Below, in pieces: positions 30,201 through 45,200 of a DNA stretch of 64,000 nucleotides; position 1 is the stretch's first letter; each line of letters starts with the position of its first letter. The DNA is taken from NCBI GenBank assembly GCA_910589395.1, contig CAJUTL010000004.1, positions 34,355 through 98,354 on the forward strand, given 5' to 3'. The translations under genes were made by a program, and so were the position numbers. The stretch is from an uncultured Oscillospiraceae bacterium (GTDB lineage: Bacteria > Bacillota_A > Clostridia > Oscillospirales > Acutalibacteraceae). The notes beneath the pieces are model-generated. The model saw only the letters and a list, made by a program, of their open reading frames with translations, had not been told where the DNA came from and did not search any database.

Positions 30201-33200
30201 TCCAGCAAGGCTGCTTCCACTTCTGAACAGGGATTGACCTTGACCGCGGTGGACCGCAGCAGCGGCGTCAGCGGGTTTACCTCTTTCAGCATTTTAGCTG
30301 AGCAGGAGGACAGTATTCTGACCAATGTGACAACTCGCGAACGCTTCCTGCCCGTTTCCTACAGTGATACCACATATCTGGATCTGACTCCGGTATTTCT
30401 GGATCAATATGGCAGGGAAATGGAGTATACACCGGAAGAAATTCTCTGGGAGGTGCTGAGTGCTGAGCCTGAAGAGGAGCAGGCCAGAGCCAATTTTGAC
30501 CATTCTGAATCCGGCAGGCCAAACCGCCTGATCTATTCCAGAACCGCGTGGGATGTATCGATCCAAATCACGGTGGACGGAAAGGCTTATGGTCCTATCT
30601 ATCTGTATCAGGCGGGAGAGCGCAGACTCACTACGATCAAGGTACAGGGTGAGACCGATGTGATCAATGCCGGTTCCGGCTCCGTGCGATTCCGTGCCAC
30701 ACCCTATGATCAGTATGGTCAGACCATGAGACAGAGTGTTCTGGACGGTGTGGTGTGGAGCTTGGTAGGGGCGCCGGAAGGTGTGACTATTGACCAGAAT
30801 GGTAATCTTACCGCTGATATTTATGCGGAGAAGAAGCAGGATGTTGCCGTTCTGGCCAAGGATTATACCACCGGTATTTTGGGAAAAACCTTTGTTGAGA
30901 TCACCAGAACAGGCAGCGCTTTCCGGGCGGACCGGCTGGAGATCTACAATAAAAAATTCCCCGCAGGCACGGGAGAATATCAGCTGGAAGCTATTGTATA
31001 TGACCAGTTTAATGTAGAAATTCCTACAGAGCCGGGAGACTTCACCTGGGTAAAGGATAATGGGATAGGTGCGTCAATTACACGGAAAACAGATGGCGCC
31101 TCTTGGATTAGATTTGTGAAAAATGAGACTTCGGTTGGCGTTACCGTTTCCTATACAGGCAGCGATCCTGAGGACTTGGGCCTGAGAGATCTTGCTCCAA
31201 AGCATGATTACCTGGAAGTAGGAGGAGACCCCTCTATACTGAAGCAGGTTATTGTGCGGCGGGCGTTAGGTGATGGCCCAGTGGCGATCCCTGCTCAGGT
31301 AGACGGCACGGATCGTCAGGTTTCTGTAAGTTACGAGGCATATGGTATCGATCAGTATGATCTGGATATTCACGATGGAACGCCCTTGACCAATGTGAAA
31401 TGGCTGGTTTCCGGCGCTTCCTCCAAGGGGCTTTCCATCAATGAATACGGTGTGCTCACCGTGAGCAGCTCTGCCGAAGAGGGCAAGGCTGTGATCACCG
31501 CAGTGGACGAGGCTACCGGTATTTTCGGCACGGTAGAGCTGATGCTGACCAAGGAGGAGTCTGTTTTCTCCTCCATCGGTGTTCGGCAGAAGAAGCTTTT
31601 GCCCCGCCAGAATGTACAGCTGGAAGCCATCTATTACGACCAGTACGGCAGAGAGACCTTCCCGCGGGGCTATGAGGAATGGGATAAGATCCGCGCGCTT
31701 CCGGAGGAGACTCAGGTAGACGTATCTCAGGGCGGCTATGTGACCTTTGGCGGCTCAGGAGATACCACAAGCCTTACTGTAACAGTAGAAGCAGCCAGGA
31801 TCAATTCCGGCGAAGTGACCATTCCCGTTTCTGCCGATCCCAAGATGCCCACTTCTGTGGAGGTAGAGTTGGCAAAGGGCAGCTTCCTGCCGGTTCGTAT
31901 CAACGGCACAACAGCGCGTACTGTCTCTTTTACCGCCACGGTATATGACCAGTATGCGGAAGCGTACACCATAGAGGATCTGGAAAGCGGCAAGGTAAAG
32001 ATTCAGTGGAGTGTGCAAAACGCTCCGGTAGGAACGACGATCGACGCGAACACCGGTACAGTTACCATTCCGGCGAAAGCGGAAGAAATCCCGGACGTTC
32101 GTGTGACCGCTACCTGCTGGATCGGTGACGATATGGATACCGCTGAGCAGACGGAAGCCTCCGGTTATAAGGAATTTGCGGTAGTGCGGGAATCTCCCAG
32201 GCTGAGCAGTGTGGAGATCGTGGAAAGCGGCTTCCCTGCCGGAACAGAGACCGGAACACTGACCCTGCGGTATCTGGATCAGTTTGGCGATGAGATGAAC
32301 CGTCCTTCCACGGCGAATGCCACCTGGAGCACTACTACTTCCGGTGTGACTGTGACAAAGCGGGAGGAAGATCAGAACGCCGATATCACCTTCGGCAGCA
32401 ATACCTCCGCCCATGTGAAGGTAAGCGTGCTGCCCGATGCGGGTTCCACAAAGAGCCTTACGGACGAGGCGGATATTACCCTGGGAACAGGAAGATACCT
32501 GTCTAAGATCGTAGTAACGTCTCACCCGGCAGGCGGCGTGCGGGTGCCCGACATGGCAAGCACCGATGCCCCCTCCACCAAGGCGTTTACCGCGCAGGGC
32601 TATGACCAGTACGGCGTGGAAATGGATACCCATCTGATCTGGAGCCTCAGCGATAAAGAGGCTACTGTGAACATTTCTCAGACCGGTGTTCTGACAGTGA
32701 CCAGCAGCGCCCCCAATATGAAGATGACCGTGTATGCCACCGACAGCGATACCGGTGTTTACGGTACCTGTGAAGTGGATATTATCCGGGAGCCTTCGGA
32801 ATTCACTTATCTGGAGGTCAAGCAGAAGGCTTTGCCCAGCGATAAGCAGGTCATGGTTTTAGAGCCGGTATGGCTGGATCAGTATAAAAAGGAAATGTCC
32901 CGTCAGGGCTCCGTATCCTGGAAGCTGGTAAAGAATGACGGCTATCTCACCAGTCTGGTGGAAAATTCCGATGGCTATACCGCCAGCTTGAACCCGCTGG
33001 ATCCCACCACCACATGGGTCGTGGTGGAAGCGAGTTGCCGCGGCGTTTCCACAGGAGAAGTGCTGCTGCAAAGGACCGGCGATGAGTATGTGGATAAGGT
33101 GGAGATCACCCGCACTGGCAAAACCGGCGCGGTGATCGTACCGGCCAAGGCAAGCTCTTCCAAGGAGACCGCCACCTATCAGGCCCATGTGTACAATCAG

Positions 33201-36200
33201 TACGGCGATGAAATGGAAGGCCGCGAAGTGACCTGGGAAGTGGAAAGCTCCACCGGCGGCGTGTCCATTGATCAGAACGGCGTGGTGAGCGTAAGCTCTT
33301 CCGCTTACAGCGAAGAAGTGCGCGTCATTGCCAGAGAGTCTGAGTCCGGCAAGTCCGGCACGGCTACTCTGGTGATCAAGCGGGCTTCTCCGGAATTCAC
33401 CTCCGCCGCCATTAAGAACGATTATATCCCCAGAGCGCAGATGCCCTTTACCCTCACCGCTGTGGCTTTGGATCAGTACGGTGAGGAAATGGCGGGGTAT
33501 GACAAGGTAGAATGGGTGCTGCCCGACGGCGCCAACGCGAATACCTACTTTGCCTCTCCCGAATCCGGCGTGCTTTACTTTGACACAAGTCTGGAGTCTG
33601 TAAAAGTACAGGCCACTGTTACCGTAGGGGACAAAACGCCTGCTGTGGCAAACAAGGTGATCCCTCTCAGTGACGATGCGCCTGAGCTGCGGGAGATCAA
33701 GGTGACCCGTACCGATGGTTACGGGATCCTGTATATCCCCTATGGCAATCAAACTTCCGCTCACGCGGAGTATACCGCTTCCGGCATTGACCAGTATTTG
33801 CAACCCATGAACGACCTGAAGGTCACCTGGGAGCTGCGGGGCGCGCCGGAGGGAGTTACCTTCCCCGACGCGGACGGTGCGGTGACAAACCAGCTTTCTG
33901 TAGCGGCCAATACCGCTCCCGGAAATATTCAGATAGTTGCTACTGAAATCAACGATCAAAAGCAGAACAAGATAAGCGGCAGGACTATTCAGATCCTGGA
34001 CCGCAGCCCCAGCATACTCAAAACCATAGAGGTGCGGGAGAACTCTCTGCCCTTTGGCACAGAGGTGGCCCAGCTCCATGCGGATTACTATGACCAGTAT
34101 GGAACGGCTATCGACTATAAGGGCGTCAGCGACTGGTATGTGTCCCAGACTGAGCCGGAGTCGCAGCTGAGCAAGGTCTCCATTACGCCTCACGGCGGCA
34201 TGCTGACCCTGACAGAGGACGTGCAGGCGGTGTATGTGCGCGTATCCGCTTCCGGCACCATGTCCAGAACAAAGCGTATCGTGATCAGCGGCGATCCTCA
34301 TACGACGACGGTAAAGATCGTGAAGGATCCCGATGGCAGAATGGTTTCCGTACCCACCTATGACGGAGAAGCCGCAAAGAAAAATACCTATCAGTTTACC
34401 GCAACCTCCTATGACCAGTACGGCTCTGAGACAGTGGGCAAGTTCGGCTGGTATTTGGATAACGCTCCTGAGGGTGTTTCCATTACCCAGAAGGGCCTGT
34501 TTACTGTGACCAGCGCCGCGCCGGAACAGACACAGGTGCGGGTAGTGGCGGTAGACCTGCTCTCCGGTGTGGAGGGCGAATACATCATTGACTTGGTGCA
34601 CGGCGTTCCTCAGGTGAGCCGGGCCAATATTAAGGAAGATCTGATCGAAGGTGGGGTGACCACCCAGCTGACCGCCCAGATGCTGGATCAGTTCGGCGAG
34701 CCCATGAGCTTTACGGAGCGTCCTGTCTGGAGCTGTGAAAACGATGGCGGCACCGTGATCGACGCTTCCGGCAGAATTACGCCTAAGACCGGTGCGAAGT
34801 CTGTTACCGTAACATTGGTGCTGGGCGATAAGAGCACCACAAAGACCTTGACGGTAGGCGGCAGAAGAGTGCTTGACCGCATTGAGGTAACGGGAAACAC
34901 CGAGATCCCGCTTACGCCCAATGTGGAGCCGCAGCCGGTACGTTACAATGCTGTAGGCTACGACCAGTACGGCAACGAGTTTGCCGCAGTGTTTACCTGG
35001 AAGCTGGAAGGCGCGCCGGAGGGTATGGCGGTGAACGATACCACCGGCCGGGTAACGGTGCGCAGCAATGTGCCCGCCACCCGGAATGTGAAGGTAGTGG
35101 CCACCTCTGAGGCCGCGGGGATCTCCGGCAGTATCACGGTAGATCTGACCTATGCGGACAGCGTGCTGTCTGCCATTGGCGTACAGGAGACCAGCGTGCC
35201 GGGAGGAAAGCACAGCTTTACTCTGACGCCTGTGTTCTATGACCAGTACGGCAGGGAAATGGAGTATTCCGGCCCTGTGTTCTGGGAGGTGCTGGGAAGC
35301 CATCCCGAAACCAGTGTCGAGGTGGACGAATTCGGCGTATTTACCCTTTTGAGAGACGACGTGACCGAAATGACCGTGCGGGTCACGGCGGTCAACGAAA
35401 GCATTGAGCCCGCTGTGGTCGTGCTGCCGGTAGGCGGCGGCGAGCGCAGGGCGTCCTCTGTGGAGGTCAGCCGGAAGGGCTCTGACGGAGATGTGACCAT
35501 TCCCGGCTTGGGTGACAGCGCCTTCGCGGTGTTCCAGGCCAGAGTGTTTGACCAGTATCATCAGGAAATGGAGGGCAGCTTCTTCTGGACGATCAGCGGC
35601 ACCCCCGCAGGCGTATCTATCAGCAGCGGCGGCGTGGTCACGGTAAACAGCAATGCCCAGGAGGGCACCATTGAGATCGTGGCGGTGGATTCCATCAGCG
35701 GCGTTTCCGGTGTTGCCTATCTGACCCTGCGCAAGGCGGACAGAAAGCTGACCTTTGTCAATGTCCTTACCACCACTGTGCCCACAGATACCAGAACCGG
35801 GACACTGCTGGCGGAGTATAAGGATCAGTACGGCGAGGCCATTGAGTACAGAGGAGCTTCTATCTGGACCATGCTGGAAAGCTCCAGCGATCAGACTACC
35901 CTGACCGGAGATCAGCTGTATATCCATGATCCGGACGGCTATGCCATCGTCTTTGTAACGGCCAAGGGAGTGACTTCTCCCTCCGCTAAGATCACAGTGG
36001 GCGACGAGAACAGTGACGCCATTGTCTCCATTGCCCTGAGCGGCCCGGAGACTCTGCGCGCGCCCCTGCCTGGAGAGGCGGACGAAACAGCGGAGTACCC
36101 GGTAAAGGCATATACGGCTTCCGGCGCTGAGAAGAATGATATCACAGCGGCCTATACGATCACAGGCCTGCCCGCGGATTGCGGGATTACCTTTGATCCG

Positions 36201-39200
36201 GCCACCGGTGAGCTTACTGTAACAGACAGCGCCAGCGCTCTCGCAAGTCTGCCTCTGCAGGTGGAGATCACGGCCTCTCATACGCCCGCCGCCAGAGCGG
36301 CCACGCTCACCAGCACCAAAAAGGTGACCATTACGAGAGAGTTGGCGGTGCTCAAGAGCATTCAGGTCCAGCCCGAGGGCGAGGAGATCTCGAAGATCGC
36401 CTCCGACGCGAAGGATCTGCAGCTGACGGCAAAGTTCTACGATCAGTACGATCAGGAAATGGCCTACAACGGCCAATGCCAGTGGATCCTGGAGGATTCT
36501 CAGCCCGCGGGAGTGAAGCTAACCTCCGACGGCAAGGTAACGGTGAAGGACACTACCGTTCAGTTTACCGTGCGGGTAACGACGGTTTCCAATAAGAAAG
36601 TGATCGGGTCTCCCCTGAAGACCTTCCAAGTAGGCCAGGCCCAAAGCCTTTCCAGCATCAAGGTGGAGGAAGCCACCGGAAGAAAAGACGGCTTTACGGT
36701 GGAGGTCCCCTCCCATCTGGATGGGAAGGAGCAGTATGAGGTCAGGCAGTTTGTGGCGAAGGCCTACGACCAGTACGGCTTTGAGATGGAGCTCAGCGCT
36801 CCCTTCATTTGGGAGATCGACCCCGCCGTTTCCGGTGTTTCTGTGAACCAGGGCGGCAGAGTGATGATCTCCAGCTCCGCTCCCAAAAATAAAACAGTGA
36901 CGGTGAAGGCCAGCAGCAATACGGGCATCGTGTCCGGTACCGCGTGGTTCACCACCACTTATGAAAGCGATACCGCCTTCGCGGGGGCACGGGTAGATAC
37001 CCAGGCTGTTCCCGCCGCGGACGGCAGATTCCGCTTACAGGCTTCCGCATTGGACGAACACGGGCAGGTGCTCGGCGTTTCTACCCAGAGCAGCGGCTAT
37101 GAGTTCCTGTGGGATCTGCTGGATTACACCTCCTCCATAGAGGGCGTTTCGCCCCGCTTGGTAGATACCAGCGGCGAGCTTTCCTGGACTGCCGAAACAC
37201 CGGAGGGAGAAACTCTCTCCATGCAGCCGGGCGATACGATCCTGGTGAGAGTAAAAGCCAAGCCGGCGGGAACCGGGGACGAGATGTTCCTGTATTCCAA
37301 GCCCGCTACGATCCGTTTGGGCGGAGAAGCAAGAGTGAGCCGCCTTGAGATCGTACCGGAGACCGGCAGTGATCCCGATGTGGTGGTAACAGAAAACGGG
37401 ATCTCCGTGACCGTATCGGAAAAAGTGGCCGGCACGCCCGATAAGCAGGCCAGAATGACTGTGGTTGCTTACGACCAGTACGGACGCAGCGAGAGTGCGG
37501 GCATCCCCTGGGCGGAGCAGTATAAGGCAAACTTTGTCTGGACCTGCAGCGACAACAATAAGCAGACGGTATCCATGGCTGCTGCGGCCGGAGATGACCA
37601 GCGGTCCGCCACGGTACAGGTAAAGGCCGGCGCGCCCAAGAAGGACCATATCAATGTGGCCGTGCGGCTGTACGCGGACGGTGTGGACAATGTGCCGGGC
37701 ACTTCGGTGGAGCTGGCTGTTCGCCATAGAGACAGTGTTCTGACAAAGATCTCTGTGCGGGAAAGCTATCTGCGCCAGATCGTTCATCCCGGTTTGGAGC
37801 TGACTCCCATCTTCTACGACCAGTATGAAGACCAGATGCCCTCTCCCGCTCCGGGCGTTGGGCAGTATCATTGGAACGTTTCCGAGAATAGCAGCGGAGA
37901 AGAGATGGTCAGCCCCGCCGGTTCTGTTGTGATCTCCGATCCCAGCAAGGGCGTTCTGACGCTGAACGGCGTGGAAGAGGAAGTCTATATCGACGTAGCC
38001 TATGACGATGATGCGGACGGGGTCCATATTTCCAAGCAAAAGCATAAGATCACCTTTGGTGATGATGAAAAGCCCTATGCCATTATGCTGGAGCGCACCG
38101 GCGGAGATCCGGTACTGGTGCCGGAGCCCGCCAACGGACAGGATCAGACCACACTGGTGGCCTATTCTGCCACAGTGGTGAACCAGTTCAACGAAGAACT
38201 GGATACCAGCAATGTAGTGTGGCAGATGCGGCCGGCGCAGCTGGAGGGCGTTACACTGAATACAGCGGGCGATTCCGCCGCTCTGGTCATCACCAGCAAG
38301 GCCCCGGGCAACCAGACTGTGGAGATCACGGTGATCGAGAAGGAATCCGGTCTGGCGAAGACCGATATCGTCCATCTGATCCGGAAGCCCTCTGTGCTCA
38401 AGAGCGTCAGAGTAAAGGATAAGGTTGCCCCGCCGGAGAAGAACTTCCAGCTGAGCTACGAGGTGCTGGACCAGTACAATACCGTATTTGACTATCAGCC
38501 CAAGAATCCTCCTGTCTGGACCCTGGTCGACAAGGGCGTGGACGCTGAGCTTACCAGCGACGGCAAGCTCTCCATGAACAGCTCCGAGGAAGTGACGGTT
38601 CAGGTAGAGGTAGACGGCGAGACCTCGCCGGAGCAGGTCATTACCCTGGGGGCAAAGGCCAGGCTGGAAACCATGACCATCACAGGCGCTGAGCAGATCG
38701 AAGTCTGGGGTGACCTGGGGATTTTGGTCGGTTCTCAGAACGATACGGAAAAAGAGTACATCTGCCACGGCTTTGATCAGTACGGCCGCCCCTGGAACAA
38801 TGTGGGTGAGCCGGCCTGGGAAGCCCGCAGCAACTATATCAAAAATCTGAAGATCGAAAGAAATGAAACGGAAAAGGACCATGCGATCCTGACCGTTCCC
38901 AAGGACGCGGTGGAAGGTACGTTTGTCACCATCACGGCGGCCACCACGCTGCTGGAGAAGGACGAAAACGGTGAGGACGTAAAGCGGACCGTTACCGGAA
39001 CCCTGGTGGCGGAAACCGTGTATGAAAAGTCCATCGCGACCAAGGTGGAAATCAACGAGACCGGCTTCCCCGCCGGAACCACTGACGGGCAGTTGACACT
39101 GACCTATTACGATCAGTACGGTCAGGTGATCGCCCAGCCCGACGGCGCGAAGATCACCTGGGGGCCCACCAGCAATGTGGGCGAGCATACGGGTCTGTTC

Positions 39201-42200
39201 CATTTTGACGCGGACAACAAGCCTGTCGATGTTACGGCAACCGTGAAATACTCCGATCCGACAGGCGGTGCCGGGGAAGTTACATTGACGGATACCGCCA
39301 CCATTACCGCCGATGACGCCGCCAGGGCGGACCACATCAAGGTGACCCGTTTGAACGGCAAGGTGAGCGCTATTCAGATCCCGCCGGTGAACCCCTTCTA
39401 CGAGGCAATGAGCGCCCAGTTGTACGACCAGTACAACAGGCCGTATACCGACCCCGTATTTGGTACAGAGCAGTATTATTGGAGCCTGGAGGATATCTCC
39501 GATAACACCGTAAGCGTGAACTACGACAGCGGCGTTGTGGCCGTAACTGCCCAGGCCAAGGCCGGGCAGGTGCGGGTAAAGGCCATCGGCAGGAATACCG
39601 GCTTGTCCGATACGTTCCTGTTGAAGCTGGATAAAAAGCAGGCTGCCGATATTGACACCCTGCTGGATCATGTGAAGATCACCAGCCGGCAGATGCCGCC
39701 TGATGACAGCTCCATGACCATGCAGCTTGCCTATCTGAACCTGGAGGACAAGGAGATCGAAAAGCCCAAGGACGCTACCGTGAGCTGGACGATCGACGAG
39801 ACCAAAACAGAACCCGCCACGGCACACCCTGCCATTGACGAGACCAGCGGTCTGCTGACCCGCAACGGGGCCACCTCCATTACGGTGACCGCTACGGTGA
39901 CAGATCCCAGCCAGAAGGACGACAACGGCGATGCCCGGGTCTTTACCGATACCGCCGTTTTGACGGTGGGCGATGAAGCAAGGTTCAGTAAGATCGCCCT
40001 GACCCTGCAGAACGCTGCGGGCCAGGAAGTGACCGAGCTGGCTGTGCCCAAGAAGGGCGAAGCCGATGCCGCCATCCAGGCGGTGGCTCAGCCTCTGGAT
40101 CAGTATGGCCGGAACTGGAACGAAGAGGAAGAACTGGTCTACACCATCGATCCGCCTGTAGACGGCGTAACGGTCGGCCAGGAAAGCGGCCAGGTGACAA
40201 TGGGCTCTTTGACTGCCGCCGGGACCGTGACGGTGAAGGCGGCCAGCAAGGAAGGCGCTGTCACTCCCGGAAAGGCTTCCTTCCAGGCCCTGCGGGAAGA
40301 AAGCGTTCTGACCTCTGTAGAGATCCTGCTTTCTCAGCAGGAAGGAGAATATTATCTGCTGCCCAAGGAGGCGGCTACCACCGGCGTGACCTTAAACGCC
40401 AAATATTACGACCAGTACGGCAAGGAAATGACCGCCCCCAAGAACGCGGTGTGGTCCGTGACTCCGGAGGAGGGCTCCACGGCCAGCATTCATAGCAAGT
40501 CCGGTCTGCTCACCCTGACCGGCGCTGCCTCCGTCACCCTGGAAAGCGGTACCGCAGGTATTTCCGATACCAAGAAGGTAAAGGTCACCGAGGAAGCGGC
40601 AAAGGCCACCTCCATTGAGGTGCGCCGTACTGATGGAGAAGGAAACATTACCGTGCCTGCCGGAAGCGGCAAGTCCGGAGCATCCTTCTCGGCAAAGGTG
40701 CTGGATCAGTTCGGTACCATTATGACAGGCGAGACGGTGAAGTGGCTGCTGCCCGACAATTATGCCGGCATCACCATTGACCCGGCGGTGGGAACTGTGC
40801 TCATTACCAAGGAAGCCCCCGCGAAGAACGGCATTCGGGTCATGGCCATGCATCAGAACGGTGCCGCCGGTTGGACCACCTTCAACACGGTGCGCGGCGA
40901 ATCGGTGCTGACCAGGATCCAGATCGCGCCGGTACAGTTCGAGTTCGCCCCCGGCGCGGAGGTTACCACGCAGCTGAAGGCTATTTGCTATGACCAGTAC
41001 GATACCGTCATGGAAGCGCCCGGCACGCTGTATTGGGAAAAGATCGACTCCGACCCCCAGAGCACGGCGGAGCTTACCACGGTAAGCCTTTCCACCGATG
41101 GTCTGCTGACGCCTCATATCGACTATTTGAAGACAGTGGACGTTCAGGTAACGGTGAAGGACCGGGATACCGGAGACGCGATCAAGGCCTCCGACGTTAC
41201 CAGGCTGACAGTGGGCTCTGCTCCCAGACTGGCGGCCTTGGAGGTAACGGCAGATAAAAAATATGTGAATGTACCCGCCAAGGTGAAGGATAATTCCAGC
41301 AGCACCATGGAGATCAAGGACGGCAAGGAAGAGCTGAACCTGACGGTCACTCCTGTGGATCAGTACGGCAACGAGTATACCGCTTATACCGGCTCCTATA
41401 CCTGGCAGGTCAAAACACCGGTAGACGGTGTCACAGTCAAGGCCAATGAAGCCGATGACAGCCGCGGGATCGTCACAGTGACCTCCGGGGCTCCTCAGGA
41501 AGCGGGGATCGAGATCGAGGTCACCGCGGAGGGGAATACCAAGGGCACGGTATCCTTTGATACCTATCGTTCCGAGCCCCAGAAGTGGTATCTGACTGTG
41601 AAGGAGGACGGTACGGTCCTGCCGCCTCAGGACGGCGCGCTGACTGCCGTATACCGTGACCAGTATGGGGATCTCTTTGAAAAGGAGACTCCGGCTGGCT
41701 GCGTTTGGACCGTGGTTTCCGCCAATCCCAAGGATACGGTGGAGCTGGTGGCAAATGCTGATAATACGGCAAAGCTGACCTACAAGGGCGCGAAGTCCAT
41801 GACCGTCAGCGTGACAGACGGTACGGAGATCTCCCCCAACGCCACCATGACCTTCGGCGATACCACAGAGAGATATCTTGCCTCTCTGGTGATAGAGAAA
41901 CAGCCCGCCGATAAGTCCGTAGCTGTGCCGGAGCCTGGCAAGGCCGACAACCAGTTCAGCTACGTGGTAAAGCGCTATCTGGATCAGTATGGCAACGATT
42001 ATCCCGTAGAGGGAACTCCCGAGATCCTTTGGAAGATAAACGGCAGCTACACCGGCGTTACCATAGAGGAAAATACCGGCGTTGTCACTGTGACCAGCAC
42101 TGCGGCGGACAATAGTACGATCCGTGTAACAGCCACCGAGACCAAGTCCGGCGCGTTCGGTACAGCGGAATTTGTGACCGAGCGCCAGGAATCCGTATTT

Positions 42201-45200
42201 GACAAGCTGGAGGTCCGCGAGGACGCCATTCCCGCAGGGGATCTGGAGCCCACGCTGACTGCCAAGTATCTGGATCAGTACGGCGCGGAAATGAATTATG
42301 AGGCGGCCTCTCCCAGATGGACGCTGATCTCCTCCGTGCCGAAGGGCGCTTCCATCAATGAGATGACCGGCCAGCTCAGCCTTTCCGCCGCCACCACTTC
42401 TGTGACGGTGCAGGTCAGCGACGCGGGTTCCGGCAAGATCTCGCCGGAGAAGACCCTGCCTGTAGGCCAGGCGCCCCATGTTGCCAAGATAGAGGTAAAG
42501 AGGATCGACGGCACAGAGGATATCACCGTGCCCGCGGTAGGAACGATGGCCATCGGCAAGGAAGCCGTGTTCTCCGCGACCTTCTATGACCAATATAACA
42601 ACAGCTGGACGCCCGCGGGCGATGAGGTCGTCTGGACTCTGAACGGCGCCGGTGCCGGTGTGTCTGTGGCACCGGATCAGAGCGAGAGCGGACAGGGACG
42701 CGCAGTTGTAACAGTGGAACCCGGCGCGGAGACTGCCACCGGTATCAAGGTGACCGCTACCGCCAGAGAAAACGGCGTTTCCTCTTACGATGTGCTTACC
42801 GTGCGCAGAGAGGCGAGGAAGATCACCTCCATCGCCATCAAGAACTCCGCGCTGCCTGTTACCGATAGTACCAACAGCGTAGCGCTGCTGGCTATTGCTC
42901 AGGATCAGTACGGCACTGAAATGGAGGGCAGGACCTTCCTGTGGTCCATTGATGCAGAAACCGCCGCGGGCGGCCATGCCACCCTGAGCGAAAATATGCT
43001 CACATATGATAAGAATCTCAAGCAGGTAGAGGTCACGGTAGAAGATCAGGCCTCCGGTCTGTCGGTTTCCAAGACCCTGTTTGTGAAGGATCTGGGTACG
43101 CCCGCGCCTTCCGAGATCTCTGTAAAGCGGATCTCCGGCAGCGCGGTAATGTCCATTCCCACTCTGGAGCAGAAAACTGCCACCGTGACATTCCAGGCCA
43201 CCGCTTATGACCAGTATGGTCAGGTAATGAGCGGGGAGACCTTTGCCTGGTCTATTCAGGATGTGATGGCAGGGGAAACAGGCGATCCCGGCGTTGAGGT
43301 AGAAAACGGAATTGTCACCATCAAGCCTCACGCTCCGGTGCAGAATGTGATCAGAGTGCGGGCGGCGATCGGCACGGTGTTTGGCGAGGCCTCCTTTGCT
43401 ACCAGCAAGGAGGAAAGCATGCTGACCTCTACCGGGCTGCTGCAAAAGAAGGTACGTCCGGGCACCACTACTCAGCTGACCGCCCTGTATTATGACCAGT
43501 ACGGCCAGGAAATGGTTTATCTGGGAAGCCCCACATGGAAGAACATCTATACCAGTAATACCATGGTGACAAAGGACGGCGCGCCAGTGGTTCTGGGCGA
43601 GCTGGTCTCTCTGGACGAAAAGACCGGTTTGCTTACCGTGGGCCCGATCTCTCCGGAAGAGTTGGAGGGGAAGGAAGCCCTGATCCGGGTAAGCATTACG
43701 GCGGAAAGCGCTACCGGCACGGGAGAGCTTACGATCGAGGAGGCCGGAGAGCCTGCCCTGGAGACCGTTCAGGTCAAGCAGGTGGGCGGCGCCGCCGCGG
43801 TGATCGGCCCCGCTGTTGTCACCTACACGGCAGAGGGATACGATCAGTACGGCAGCCGGTATCCTATGGAAGAGGTATGGAGCCTGGAAGGCAGCCCCAG
43901 TGACACATCGATCAATCAGAATGGTGTTGTCACGGTAGGAGCCGCCGCTTCCGAGGGCACCTACCAGGTGGTCGCCGCCGACCGGGAAACCATGAAGTCC
44001 GGCAAGGCTGATCTGATGCTCATCTACGATATGCCGAAGCTGAAGGATATTATCCTGTCGCCCTCGGCGCTGAATCCTACCAAGGATTCCATTACGCTGT
44101 CCGCTGTGGCGGTAGATCAGTACAACCGGCCCATGCTGGGTCTGGGAACGCCGATCTACAGCGTGTGGGCTTATGAGGGCGGCACGGCGTCCATCGAAGG
44201 CGATGTGCTGCACTATAACCGGGAAGAAACAGTCAGTGTTACCGTGGAGGTCGTCATCGGCGGCACCACGGTCCGAAAGAAGCTGACCAAGGGAGAGCTG
44301 CCCCATATCGCGGAGATTTCCCTGAGCGCGGATCCCGATAAGATCACGATCCCCGCCAAGGGCCAGGCTGCGGAGACCGCTGTCCTTACGCCCACTGTAC
44401 GGGATCAGTACGGCGAGTTGATGACAGCGCCTTACCGCAATACCTATTGGAGCCTTTCCGGCGGCGGTCAGGGAATTACATTGACAGAAAGTTCTACACA
44501 GGCTGGAACGGCGATCCTGTCCGTGGAGTCCAACGCGGAGCCTGCCTCTGAGGTCACGGTAACGCTGACCCAGGCGGAAACCTATATCAACGGCAGCGCA
44601 AAGATAGAGATCGAGGCAGCGCCTTCGGTGCTGACCACCATCGGTATTGAGCCTAAGGCCGTAAAGAACGGTCAGGGCCGGCTGCGTGCGGTCTATTATG
44701 ATCAGTATGGGAAAGAAATGGCAAAGCCTGCGGAAGTGACCTCCGTTACCTGGTCCTTGGGTGATGTCGACGAGCAGGGTACCGCCAGCATCACACCGGC
44801 AGGCGAAGACGCGGATCTGACCATGAACGGCAGCGAATATGCCGATGTCAAGGTACAGGCGGTACTGGCCGGAGAAATGCTGGAAGCGGCTGCCCGCATC
44901 ACCAATGAAACGGAAGAGAACAGACGCAGTGAAACTATTCAGGTAACAAGGGTTTCCGGAAGCGGAAATGTGGAGATCCTGCCCAACGCTTCTGTAACAG
45001 TGGCCTACAAGGCCACCGTGCTGGATCAGTTTGGCGAGGAGATCAGGCCCACCCTGACCTGGAGCCTGTCCGGCGCGCCCGAGGGCGTTTCCGTAGACAG
45101 GAATACCGGCATTGTAACAGTGGGCGCAAATAGTAAGCCTACTGACGGTATCCACGTGATCGCCATGGATATCTCTACCGGGAAATACGGCTATGCCGTG